A DNA stretch of 64,000 nt from Nipponacmea schrenckii (Eukaryota; Mollusca; Gastropoda; Lottiidae): the NCBI GenBank assembly GCA_030562195.1, contig CM060200.1, positions 9,300,001-9,364,000 of the forward strand, read 5' to 3'. Below, in pieces: positions 1 through 12,559 of the stretch. The notes below the pieces were generated by a model. That model saw only the letters and a program-made list of their open reading frames with translations, was not told the DNA's origin and did no database searches. Each line of letters begins with the position of its first letter. The first letter of the stretch is position 1. Made by a program: the position numbers and the translations under genes.

Positions 1-655
1 TCTACTGTCCACCTGGAACAGGAAGTAACTACCAACCATGTCCTGTGGGTACATTTGGTGCTACTGATAAACTCACCAATGAAAGTGACTGTACTCAATG
101 TATTGGAGGATCATATTGTGCTTTACCTGGTCTTTCTGAGCCAACAGGTCCATGTGATGCTGGTTATTATTGTGTGTCTGGTAAGCTCTAGTTACATAGA
201 TACTTAGTGAATATAATTAAGTGAAACAAGTAAGAAGTTGTGACTGTTAATGATAATTACAGGTAAACCTGATATGCAGCATAGTATAGAGTAAGATCAA
301 AACAAAAATCAAAACCAAGTAACAAAAGTTAAACATCTGCCAACTAAACTATCTAACTGACTAAATGCAAGTGATATTTTTATTCCATGCCAAACATCAT
401 ACAATTTTTTTTTTAATAATTTGTTTTAGGAGTAAATGTGGCCACACCAAACAGTGGTATAACTCACACAGGAGTAGGTGACCACTGTCCAGCAGGTTCT
501 GAATGTCCAGTGAATTCTACTAACCCTATTCCATGTAGTCCAGGAAAATACTCACCAACTGATACTATGGCAGCATGTTATGTCTGTCCTGAAGGTATTG
601 TTTTTATACGCCCAAAATGTATTTTGGTCGTATATTGTGATCACCCCTGTCTGTC

Positions 656-691
<36 letters not shown>

Positions 692-3600
692 TGTGTGTCT
701 GTTCACATTTTTCTTGTACTCACTCTACAGTCTACAATTCACAATGGATCTTTTTGATTTTTGTTATATGGGTTAATAACATTACAAAGAGGATCCCTAT
801 TGATTTTGGTGCTGATCGGACAATTTTTGGTCGAAATATAGTATAAAACTTCAGGGTAACAGTCTTGTACTTATTTTCCAGCCGACATATTGACAATTCG
901 ACAGACCTCCCCTTTTTGACGTCACAACCAATCCGAACGCGTGAATTCAATATACCCGCGAATTGTAGTCTCTGTCACCCAGACTAATTACTATTACATA
1001 GATATCAGAAGGACTGGATTGTCGAGTCTAAAATTTAATAAATTATGTCGATCTTGTCACTTCTACAGCTTAAATTTCTTTCTTTTTATATTTCACGAAG
1101 GTTTGTGTTTGTGTTATATTATCAAAGTATGCAGTGCATTCGTCAAACAATGTTATTATGACATGTAAAATAGTGAGAATCAATATCTTGACGACAGTCT
1201 TATCGACTGACTTTCCAAAGAAAATCTCCGATTAAGTAGGTCAAATTCTGAAATGGATGTCCTACCCTACATTATGTTGGAGGGCCATATCCTCATATCG
1301 ACAAAATATTTAAATACCGGTAGCCCTAATAAAGGTTTTATCTTACTAGAATTTATTTGATTCGTCCCGATATCAATAGCCTAAATTAGATATCGCTTGT
1401 AAACGTTGGCTTTATTAGACCTAAGTTTTATTTAGTTTTAACTTCAGAACACTTGACATCTGCCGACGACCGGCTTGAAATTGTGAATGTATCTTTTATA
1501 ATAGAAGCAAACCTTTTGTGAAAGTCGTGCATCAATTAATAATTCCTGCGATAAATTTCCTGGTAAACTAGCATGAGTTACTGCTAATCGCCATCATGTT
1601 ATTTCTGTAACGCTTGTTAGATATGGTGTCATTAAAATATTTGGCATGTGGGTTATTGGGGACTTAAAGTTGATCTGATCTGATTTTTGTGTTGTAGGAT
1701 ACTTTTTACCGAGATATATAGTTAAACGTAGAAAAATCTTTAACATATGTATCTGTAGTATGGCTGCCATTTGGGCGTATTTCAATGCATTGCATTGCTA
1801 TCTTTATACACCTTACAACCATCGGACAAATTTGAGTTCTTGAGGTTGGGTTATGCCAGCTGGTTCTTGACAAAACCATTAGGCAAAGATCTCTCTTAGG
1901 GGGCCTTATTCTCCAAAAGTTAACTTAACTTTCTGTTCGATTACAAAACTAAATATTGAATTAATTTATAGATTAACCAATCAGATGACTGACACTAATT
2001 AATCCCAGGTTAAGATTTGAAGAATAAATTCCAGATCTGTATCCACTTTTAGACTTGATAGATTAGAATAGTGAGGAAAGACTACTTTTACTGGACTACA
2101 TAGTTAAAACAAATTAAGTACCATATTGATGCTACCAGACATTGTCATTGTCCATGAAGGACAGTTTTGCCTAAATATAGGCATATAATATAAAAATGAA
2201 TATGCTGAAAGAAATGACTTAAGAGAACCACATCTCCACTGTTTTTTGTTGTGTTTTGTAGGATATTACTGTGAGAATGAAACCATAACACCAGTTATCT
2301 GTCCTACTGGGCATTATTGTCCACCAGCTACTGAGTTTAATTATCAATATCCTTGTCCACAAGGTACCTTTAATAATGATACAGGTTAGTGCATTAATTA
2401 ATTCAACTTCAGTAGGCTATTTCTTGGAACATGAGGTTCAAATAGTTCACCAGCTGCAGCATAGGTATACACTGCTGCTGTGACATTTTTGTTTCATTTT
2501 CCATTGTTTCTATGATGACAGTTAAATGACCTTGTATGAAAAGGCATCTTATCCTCAAATAGTTCCTATGTACTGTGAACTCCATATTAAACATCCATCC
2601 TAATTGTTAAAGAGAGATTAGCTGTCCGGGTAATATTTCCATATTTTCCCATATCTGTACACTGCTCGATTCGATGTCTTCTGTACCATTCTGAAAGTAT
2701 CCTGTGAAACACCATTTGTTTGATCATATTTTAGGAGCAGGAAATAAAAGTGAAGATTGTTTAGAATGTCCACCAGGATATTATTGTCAGGGTCAGGGCA
2801 ACACTGATCCAACTGGTCTCTGTGATCCTGGATTTTTCTGTACTGCTGGATCAATGCATAAACGTCCATTTGACCCTGGTTTCCTTACTTACATTAATGG
2901 AACATCCAGGTAAAGAAATTATAAAATTTATATCTCCCTAAAGAATTTAGAACATCAAAAATATTTTTACTAAATTTAATTTTTAGAAATTTGACCGGAA
3001 GCAGCAACCTGATGGTAAATTAGTTTATATATTGTTTGGCCTTATTGTAAGGTTTGGCCAATTTTCCTTGGGAAAAGAAACTAGTTCTTTTCTTCTTTGT
3101 TTCTTTTAGCTATAAGTTGCTTCAAATTTTCTGATAATGATTCAAAGAACCTGCTTAAAGAATGTGATAAATAATTGTCAATTCTACATCTACTTGTACA
3201 GGTTCTATTTTCTGTTTCAGTGATCTGTTTTCCAATGACACATGTACCCCAACATGGGACTGTGTATGTACAGAATATCCTATGACTACTGGTGGTATTT
3301 GTCCAATTGGTCACTATTGTCCTCTTGGATCACCAAAACCAAAACCATGTGATAGTGGCCAATTCTGTGCTTTACCCGGTCTTGAAACACCTACAGGTAC
3401 CATTTTTCATTAAATGATTTTTATTCTGTGTAATTTTTCTATTCAAATAGATTGTTTAATGTTTTTCTGATCTTTGCATGTAAATTGAAATAAAATTATT
3501 TTGTGATATTCGAATTTCCCTTTTGAAAAGATAATCTTCCAAAAATCATGAGAAGTTTTGATCAACGGTGCAATGAGCTAGTCTGGGAGCTGGTTTCATC

Positions 3601-6600
3601 CATACATACATTGTTCTATCAAGACAACTATGAACAATTTTTTCCACATCTTTGTGGAATTTTCAGGTAATTCTTATTCCATCATTCAACCAACTGATTC
3701 ATTGAAATTTATTTACAGGGAATTGTTACAGTGGATGGTATTGTAATGGAACTAGTTCGATACCTAACCAATATATATGCCCTGCTGGTCATTATTGTGT
3801 AGAAGGCACCAGTATCCCAGAGCCTTGTCCATCAGGAACATATGCCAATACTTCAAACGGTGCTCAACAATCACATTGTCAAAACTGTACTGCAGGAATG
3901 TATTGTCAAGGTATGCTTTCAAGTAAAAAAATTTGCTCCACTTAACACTTGCTAGAATTTAATTTCAGCTATCAACTTTCAGATCGAGAATCAAACATGT
4001 CACTTTTTTAAATGTTATCTTTGTCCTCTTACATCTTCACTATTTATTCAGTCATATCATTCTTGTGTGTTGTGGCCATTTTGAAATTTTCTTCTCCCAT
4101 AAAGCTTATGCCACATTCAATTTGGATTCAGGATTAGGAAATATAGTACCAACAGATAATTGTGATGCTGGTTATTACTGTCCTGGAGGTCAACAGTCAA
4201 AGACACCTGTAGATTATATGTGTCTACCTGGACATTATTGTCTAGTGGGTTCAACAACACCTATAGTCTGTCCCAATGGTACCTATCAATACAACAGTGG
4301 GCAGAGTTCTTGTGAAGATTGTCCTGCTGGATATTATTGTGATGCACTTAATGGTAAGTTTAATGGACAGGAGATTTCTTTTAGAAGAATAGAGTAGTTT
4401 ATTCATTTAGTAATGCCTTACATTCATAATCCTTTGAACTATAGCTCTCGTTCAATTAACAACAAAATAATGTGTTATACAATTATACATGAGAGGTCTT
4501 TGAACAAGCCATACATATGAGATCATTCAGTTTTGATAGCTTGGATCTCAGGGCAGACATCATTATATAATTGTTCATTCAGTAGTCAAAGAGTTATAAT
4601 TTGTCAGTTCTAATTTCTTGTAATAGTGCTCAACTTCATTGTCAGTTTTTGGATCAATAGGATCAAATTTGTTTAAAATCATTCAGCAATAATTTTGATA
4701 CCAGCTCTCTGAATGCTATTTTTACTACTTTATGAATAGAATGAAAAACAATTGAACCCTGAGAACCATGAGAATTCTTTCAATATCACTCTCTTTAAAA
4801 ATACTTACAATTTAAAAGTAGCTAATATAATTGCATGTTAGTTAAGTACCCGTAGTTATTAGTCATTCTTAAGATAATAGTTATTCTATATCTTGTTATT
4901 CTTTATCTACACCTAATTATTTTCCAGGAAACATTACTTATATTAATGGTAAATATCACTTATTATCTTTTTATATATATTTCTGTATTTCTTTTCTGAG
5001 TAGCTCATATGTAGAAGATGAAAATACTAAAATTGTTTTATTCAGACCCTTACATTTAGTGCCTATATGAGAAAGATTTTTTATTGGAAATTTTTGGACA
5101 AATCTAGAATATGCTTATCTATGTGCAAAGTACATGTATATGCCAAAAATTCAAAGTCAAAACATAATGATTCCTTGACAGATCCAATAGAATCAATTTA
5201 AAATACCATTGTTTCAATTTTGATCCTCACAGTTGGTGTTACTGTCATAGTACATTTGATGCTGTTGCTTACATTAGCCCAAGAAAGGAACAGGATGTGA
5301 AGTTCATTTTATTTGATTTAGGTGTTCCTGTAGCCACACCAACACCATGTGTAGCAGGCTATTATTGTCCATCAAGAACTGTAGCAGCTCAATCTAATCC
5401 ATGTCCACCTGGTACTTATGGTCCTGATGAGTATTATAGTCAGATTGAGAATTGTACAAGCTGTCCTGGAGGACTATATTGTGAACGTAGTGGTTTATCA
5501 GTACCTACTGGAGAGTGTTGGGCTGGGTACTACTGTACTGGTAGTGCTGATATACAAACTCCTATTGATCATTTAGTAAGTATATTGAACAAATGATTTA
5601 TCTGTCCATATAATCAAAAACAAAAACATGGTGTACACTGTGTAGTCAACAGCTATTTTAATGACAAACCTGGATATCCATTGATTGCCTCCTGGTTGTC
5701 CCGAATACTCACAAATGTTTTTGTTGTCTTTATAATCAAAAAGTTGAAAATCGCATGTTTTAATCCAATCTAATCCTTTGATTCAAGACTTCTCTAGAAC
5801 CCATGATCAACATTGAAAGATTTTCCTTTTGTAATTTCAAGTCCATAGCTTCACTCATAATTCCAATTGGTTCAGCTGTAATCCAGGAAAGACCAATGTC
5901 AATAGGTTAGGCCAAGAACTAGCTGGTAGAAAGGAACTGTAAAACTTAGCTTTTATCCTTTTAAATTTGTTTCTTTTGTTCTTTCATTCTTCTTTTTGAC
6001 TAAGCTTCAGACCGGTTTCTTTCCAGGTTGACCATAGTAACAATATAACATTTACTGGAAATGACCTATGTCCAGTTGGATACTATTGTACTAATGGTAC
6101 CAGTTACCCTCTACCATGTCCTATTGGTACATTCTCAACACAACGCCAAGTCACTAAACCAGATGATTGTGAACCATGTCCCAGAGGACGGTACTGTAAT
6201 ATTGCTGCCTTTACTAAAGTTTCTGAGGCTCCATTGTGTGATCCTGGGTAAGTATTGATAGATTAAGAGCATGATGCTCTGAGTATCAGATGTTCTGACG
6301 GCAAACTGTCTCACAACACTCATTGAAACATAATTTCAATTCCAAAAACAATTTTGATTAAGTAATTTGTCTTTTATAGATAATAGAAGCTAATCTGAGA
6401 CTTAATGTGTATATTTTATCTTATTATGGACTTACATGTATGCTATATTGCTTTATGGCTACAAAATATACAAACTGCTTCTGAGTACACTCTTCTATTA
6501 TTTGTACCAACTGTTATATCTTTCAGCTTTTATTCTTTGAGGTAGAAACAATTGAGTTTTTACAAATTGCCCATTATGTGTTTTTCATATTCATAGATAT

Positions 6601-9600
6601 ATCTGTATTGGTGGCAGTACAACAGCTACACCAAGTGATGGTATTGAAGGATATTTATGCCCTCCAGGTCATTTCTGTCTGGGTGGTGCTCAGTTTGAAG
6701 AAGGCTGTCCTATAGGAACATTCCAATCTAACTATGGATCTGACAACTGTACAATCTGTTCTGCTGGCTTTATGTGTCCTGATATGAACATGACTACACC
6801 ACTACCTTGTAAAGAAGGTAAGTTTAACAATCAGGAATGACGTTAGCCTTATTGTGGTGTCTTATTTCTTAATAGGATAATTAATGTACTGATGGTTTCT
6901 TGGCTAATTCTATTTAGCATAGCTCTTTTTATTGATTTCTGTACACAATTGTGTTGTGTAGAACAAGATACACACCTGCAGACAAAATTTTTTTTTTACA
7001 TAATGAACATGGTCTTACAGGCTGAGCTTCCATCTGCTCTTAGTTATTTCTCACTGGACACAGAAACAAGCATAGAATTAACTTGAGGCTTACAGAGTAA
7101 CATGATCATAATATACAACTAGTTTAAAATGCTATTCTATGCTATATCATGTAATATTTGTCATAACTTATTACTTTTGTCTTAGGATTCTATTGTCCAT
7201 CCAATATGTCACCTCAACCATGTCCTGAAGGTACCTATAACAATAAAACTAGTATGGAAGTTGTTAATCAGTGTACTAATTGTTCACCAGGAAAGTACTG
7301 TGAAGGTCCTGGAAATGTGGTCCCAACAGGTAATCTTTTAGATATTGATTTTTGCAATTTTTGTATGGTGGAAGTCAAAATATCACATGTATCAAAGGTA
7401 AATACTAGTTGAAGAACTAATTCAAAAACACATGATGATATTATGGAGAAAGTACACAGCTTTAATTAGGTTACAGAACGCATAACTTTTCAACATTGTT
7501 TTACACATGCTGTCATGATGAAATAATGAGGGAATAAAACATAACAAAAAAAAAACAAACTAGAATTGCTTACAATTATGAACGTATTTCGAGAGCCTTA
7601 AAATATTATGTAGGCTAAATTTGCAATTACCTACATCTAGACAATATATTGAATATCATTTGACCTAGTTTTCAAAGTCATAAAATAATTAGGTCACACC
7701 TTCCGTAACGGTTAAAGGGATAATAGGCGTTAGAACGAACATAAAATTTTAAGTTCACTCAAATTTGGACAATAACAGTATATATCCATCAGTGGACTTA
7801 CCTATACATCAAAATCCTTCTAAAATCCGATAAATCCCCAAAATAAAGTAGTTAATCATAAAACGCTTGAGCCGTCCATCAAGCGATTTTCAAATGGTGT
7901 AAATATAAAGGGAAGTAACTCTAACATGTGGGTTTTCACACGTCCTTGACCCCTACTATTGAATTCCACAATGATGTTTTAGCGTTGATTTACCAGACGC
8001 TTTTATTCTCAAACTGAATGGAATCGTCGCTGGCTCACTTTTTTTTAAAATTCCGAATATATTTTTATTGTGGCTTTTTAAAATTTGGTAAAGTGTGGGA
8101 TGCATACTTATTTAACTAATAGTCAATATTAAACACTAATATTAGACGTAGGACAAGTGTATTCTAACGCCTATTATCCCTTTAATGATGGCGAAAATAT
8201 GAAAATTATCAATTTTTGCTGTATTTAAGTACACTTATCTCTATGAATTTTTTAAGTAAGCCAAATTAAAAAATATCTACTCGTAGACATTATATTGAAT
8301 ATTATTTGACCTAATTTTCAAGGTCATAGATTAAGTGGGTCACACCTTCCGTACCCGTTAAAGTGACCTAATTTTGAAAAAATCGAAATTTAAATAATTC
8401 GAAAGAAAATACGAAATTTGAAAATCGGTCTCCAAGAAAAGGTAGATAATGATCCATTGTATCTATGTGCTGAATTTCATCAAAATCGGTCTATCAGTAG
8501 TGTCTGAATTTCGGATTTAAGAATTGTAACGAAAATTCAAAATGGCGGCCGATATGGCAGCTTGACCTAATTATTTAGGTCAAATCAATTACTATTGACA
8601 AGTTATTTATAAAACAGTTTAAAACTTTTCACCTAGCAGTTATAGACCGGAAGTTACGTAATTACGTCATTTGAGGCTAAACCGGAAGTGGAATTTTTTT
8701 TTTCACATTTTTTAAAAAATTATAAACATATCGCCTATCAACTGGTAAAGTTTCAAAATTTTACCATTTATATTAAAGGAGAAATCACGGTCTGAAATTT
8801 TTTCCGATGACCCTTGAATATTGAATTGCAAATCGTGGGTAAAATATTTAACCTAATTGCATAAAACCTATAATTGTTAGTTGACAAATACATTGAAGTT
8901 TTTCAAATCTGAAAATCTGGTCAAAATCGAACTGAAAATAAACTTGCTAAAGCAAAAAAACCTGAACTTCCGGTTCTCACTTCCTGTCAGAGATAGAACT
9001 TCCGGTTTTGTTTTATTTGATAATAGAAATAATTCTAAGATCAACTGTAGATTTAGAATTTCTGCACCTTTTACCAGTTTGTCTGCAAACTCATCCAAGA
9101 ATTACAAAAAAAAAAAAAAATAAAACTAGAATTGCTTACAATTATGAACGTATTTCGAGAGCCTTAAAATATTATGTAGGCTAAATTTGCAATTACCTAC
9201 ATCTAGACAATATATTGAATATCATTTGACCTAGTTTTCAAAGTCATAAAATAATTAGGTCACACCTTCCGTAACGGTTAATGATGGCGAAAATATGAAA
9301 ATTATCAATTTTTTCTGTATTTAAGTACACTTATCTCTATGAATTTTTTAAGTAAGCCAAAATTAAAAAATATCTACTCGTAGACAATATATTGAATATT
9401 ATTTGACCTAATTTTCAAGGTCATAGATTAAGTGGGTCACACCTTCCGTACCCGTTAAAGTGACCTAATTTTGAAAAAAAACGAAATTTAAATAATTCGA
9501 AAGAAAATACGAAATTTGAAAATCGGTCTCCAAGAAAAGGTAGATAATGATCCATTGTATCTATGTGCTAAATTTCATCAAAATCGGTCTATCAGTAGTG

Positions 9601-12559
9601 TCTGAATTTCGGATTTAAGAATTGTAACAAAAATTCAAAATGGCGGCCGATATGGCAGCTTGACCTAATTATTTAGGTCAAATCAATTACTATTGACAAG
9701 TTATTTATAAAACAGCTTTCACTTTTCACCTAGCAGTTATAGACCGGAAGTTACGTAATTACGTCATTTGAGGCTAAACCGGAAGTGGAATTTTTTTTTC
9801 ACATTTTTTCAAAAATTATAAACATATCGCCTATCAACTGGTAAAGTTTCAAAATTTTACCATTTATATTAAAGGAGAAATCACGGTCTGAAATTTTTTC
9901 CGATGACCCTTGAATATTGAATTGCAAATCGTGGGTAAAATATTTAACCTAATTGCATAAAACCTATAATTGTTAGTTGACAAATACATTGAAGTTTTCA
10001 AATCTGAAAATCCGGTCAAAATCGAACTGAAAATAAACTTGCTAAAGCAAAAAAACCTGAACTTCCGGTTCTCACTTCCTGTCAGAGATAGAACTTCCGG
10101 TTTTGTTTTATTTGATAATAGAAATCATTCTAAGATCAACTGTAGATTTAGAATTTCTGCACCTTTTACCAGTTTGTCTGCAAACTCATCCAAGAATTAC
10201 AAAAAAAAAAAAAAATAAAAATAAAATAATCCGAACGATTACAATACGTTTTCGCCAAAGTCGAAATACGTAATAATCCGAACGATTACAATACGTTTTC
10301 GCCAAAGTCGAAATACGTAATAAAATAGGCTTCAATTCTTTTTTTAAACACTTTTGAGTCACATGATTAACAAATCACATACACACTGAAAATCACTGAA
10401 TGTTGATTGATCTCTTTTAGGTGATTGTGATGGAGGATATTTCTGTGAAGGTGGAGCAACAAGTAAAGCACCTAGTCCAACAGCTCAGTATCCGTCCAAT
10501 GGATTATGTATAGTAGCTCACTATTGTCCTATTGGAACATCTAGAATGATCAAATGCCCTGCTGGTACTATAAGAAATAGCACAGGTTTGTATTTTTCAA
10601 GATGAAAGTCTCTTTTGGCAAGACAAAAAGTGCATATATTGATGCAGCAGTATTTTGTGATCTCTTATGTTTCTTCATATTTTATTCTACCTTATTAATA
10701 AAGGCAATCTGAAACTATGTAGTACTATTTGAGAGAATCATGTGATAATGTGATAGTCTGATTATATATGTGATTTATGTGATTACCACTTTCAGTGTAT
10801 ACTACCACAAAGTTTTTGTTTTGGTCTCTGACTGTGAAATCCTTTTGTTTTTACTTCAGGAGGAGCTGTATTGTCTGATTGTTACCAATGTCCAGGAGGT
10901 TATTACTGTGCTAATGATGGTCAAACAGAACCAACTGGTCTCTGTTCTGCTGGTTTCTACTGTCCAGATAATGAAACAACAACATCACCAACACCTACTG
11001 GATTTGAATGTTCAGTTGGCTACTATTGTCCAGAAGGGTCAGCTAGCCAATTACCATGTCCTGCTGGTCAATTTCAGATTAATCAGGGCCAATCATCATG
11101 TGACCCCTGTCCAGCTGGCTACTACTGCCAGAGTGCTGTGTCTGCTGATCTGAAAGATTGTCCTCCTTACAACTACTGTCCAAATGGTGAGTTGAAAGTT
11201 ATGACATTAGCACAATTAAAAGTAAATCTGCTTCTGAACTCGGCACTTTTAAAACATACTAAGCTAACTGACAAAAAATCAACTCATACTTATTGTTTGA
11301 GAATATCTGGTTTAGAACCTCGGTAAAATTTTCAATATTTAGAATTTCTAGAAAAAATAGTCAAAGCCTGAATGCAGTTGTTATGTTTGTTTGAGAGGTA
11401 AAATGCAACTTATCAAAGCATTCTAAAACAGTTCATATGAATGTGTTATGAATATTGTATATTTTAGGTACTGCCTATCCATTGACTTGTGAAGATGGTA
11501 CCTTTACCTATCCCAATCAAACCAATTTAAAAGCATCTAGTGACTGTTTACCATGTATTACTGGACAGTTTTGTCGGTTAGTAGTATGTTTTGTTTACAT
11601 TCTTGTCTCATTTTGTAAGATAGTCATTTATTTAAAAAGCTAGTGTTTTTAAGAAACAAGTCTATCCCAGATGCCACACAATTTGGCAAGGATTATGAAG
11701 TTATGTACCATTATTAGGAAGTAGGAAAGTTTACCACCATGTTTCAAATAGAAAAAATACATGATAAATTGATTAATTTAAAGGGAATCTCACTTTACAA
11801 GTCAACCTTGTCATGTGTTTCAATGTCAGGTAACAGTTAATGTCTTTTCCATAAATTAGTCAGAATTAGTTCCAATACATAAAAATATGATCCTGCCTAA
11901 CATTCAGCCTATGGGAACAGTTGGTTCTTTAAAATACTTGTAGTTTTTTTTTTTGTCTTGTAATGATCCTATCAATTCAAAATTTTTGCATGTATTTTAG
12001 AAATGGACAATTGAATGGTGATTGTGTTGCTGGATATTATTGTAAATCAGGCGCTAAAGAAGATATGCCTAATAGAACTACTGAATATGATCAATGTGTT
12101 AGTGATATAGATTGTTCTGGATTCTGTCCAAGAGGTTTCTATTGTCCTATTGGAACCATCACACCAACACCATGTCCTGATGATACTTACAGAGATACTG
12201 TTGGTGCTGAACAAGAATCAGATTGTATCAGCTGTCCTGCTGGTTCACTTTGTCCTGAAGGTATGAACAGTCTACTTTCACTGAACAATATACATTAGCA
12301 TATTAAGTCAACATTAAATATATGTACCAGTTATTTAGAGGTTGAATATTTGAATTTGAATCTAATAATTGTTGAGAAATTTGCATAACTGCTTTCTTTC
12401 TAGGTACTGCTGATCCTCAACCATGCCCTGCTGGTTTCTACTGTTTAGCTGGAAATGGTACTACAGCTTGTCCTAGGTTAACTTATAGAAATGATACAGG
12501 AGGTGCTAGTATATCAGATTGTTATAACTGTCTAGCTGGTTATTGGTGTAATTATACAG
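1..12559 (+). CDS. Exons 1-17: extracellular CPxGxYC cysteine-rich repeats
   Basis: Seventeen exons encode about 1,037 residues of tandem modules of the type C-x-x-G-Y-Y-C followed by a short loop and C-P-x-G-T-Y or C-P-A-G-x-Y-C. This pattern is seen in GCC2/GCC3-type and ephrin-receptor-like or TNFR-like cysteine-rich domains, which are disulfide-rich and extracellular. N-glycosylation sequons (N-x-S/T) are frequent, as expected for a surface protein. Most introns are phase 1 and cut the glycine codon that follows the C-P-E/A pair, so modules can be added or lost without a frame change. The exceptions are phase 2 junctions after exons 4, 10 and 15 and a phase 0 junction after exon 9. The first exon is cut by the window edge, so the total number of repeats is unknown. 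The module family is clear; its ligand is not. Confidence 0.92.

Noticed and set aside
438..846. Open frames running from exon 2 through the donor into the CTGT/TG microsatellite, with Cys/Val-rich peptides
   Set aside because: The coding part ends at the donor at 595; the rest is intronic repeat read in frame by chance.
7557..10217. LINE-type retrotransposon because of the A-rich tails
   Set aside because: No reverse transcriptase or endonuclease sequence is present, and head-to-tail tandem copies fit local duplication better.
8877..10218. About 80-codon open frames present in both copies of the 1.1 kb repeat
   Set aside because: They end in poly-Lys from the A-rich tail and match no family; conservation between the copies is explained by the recent duplication.
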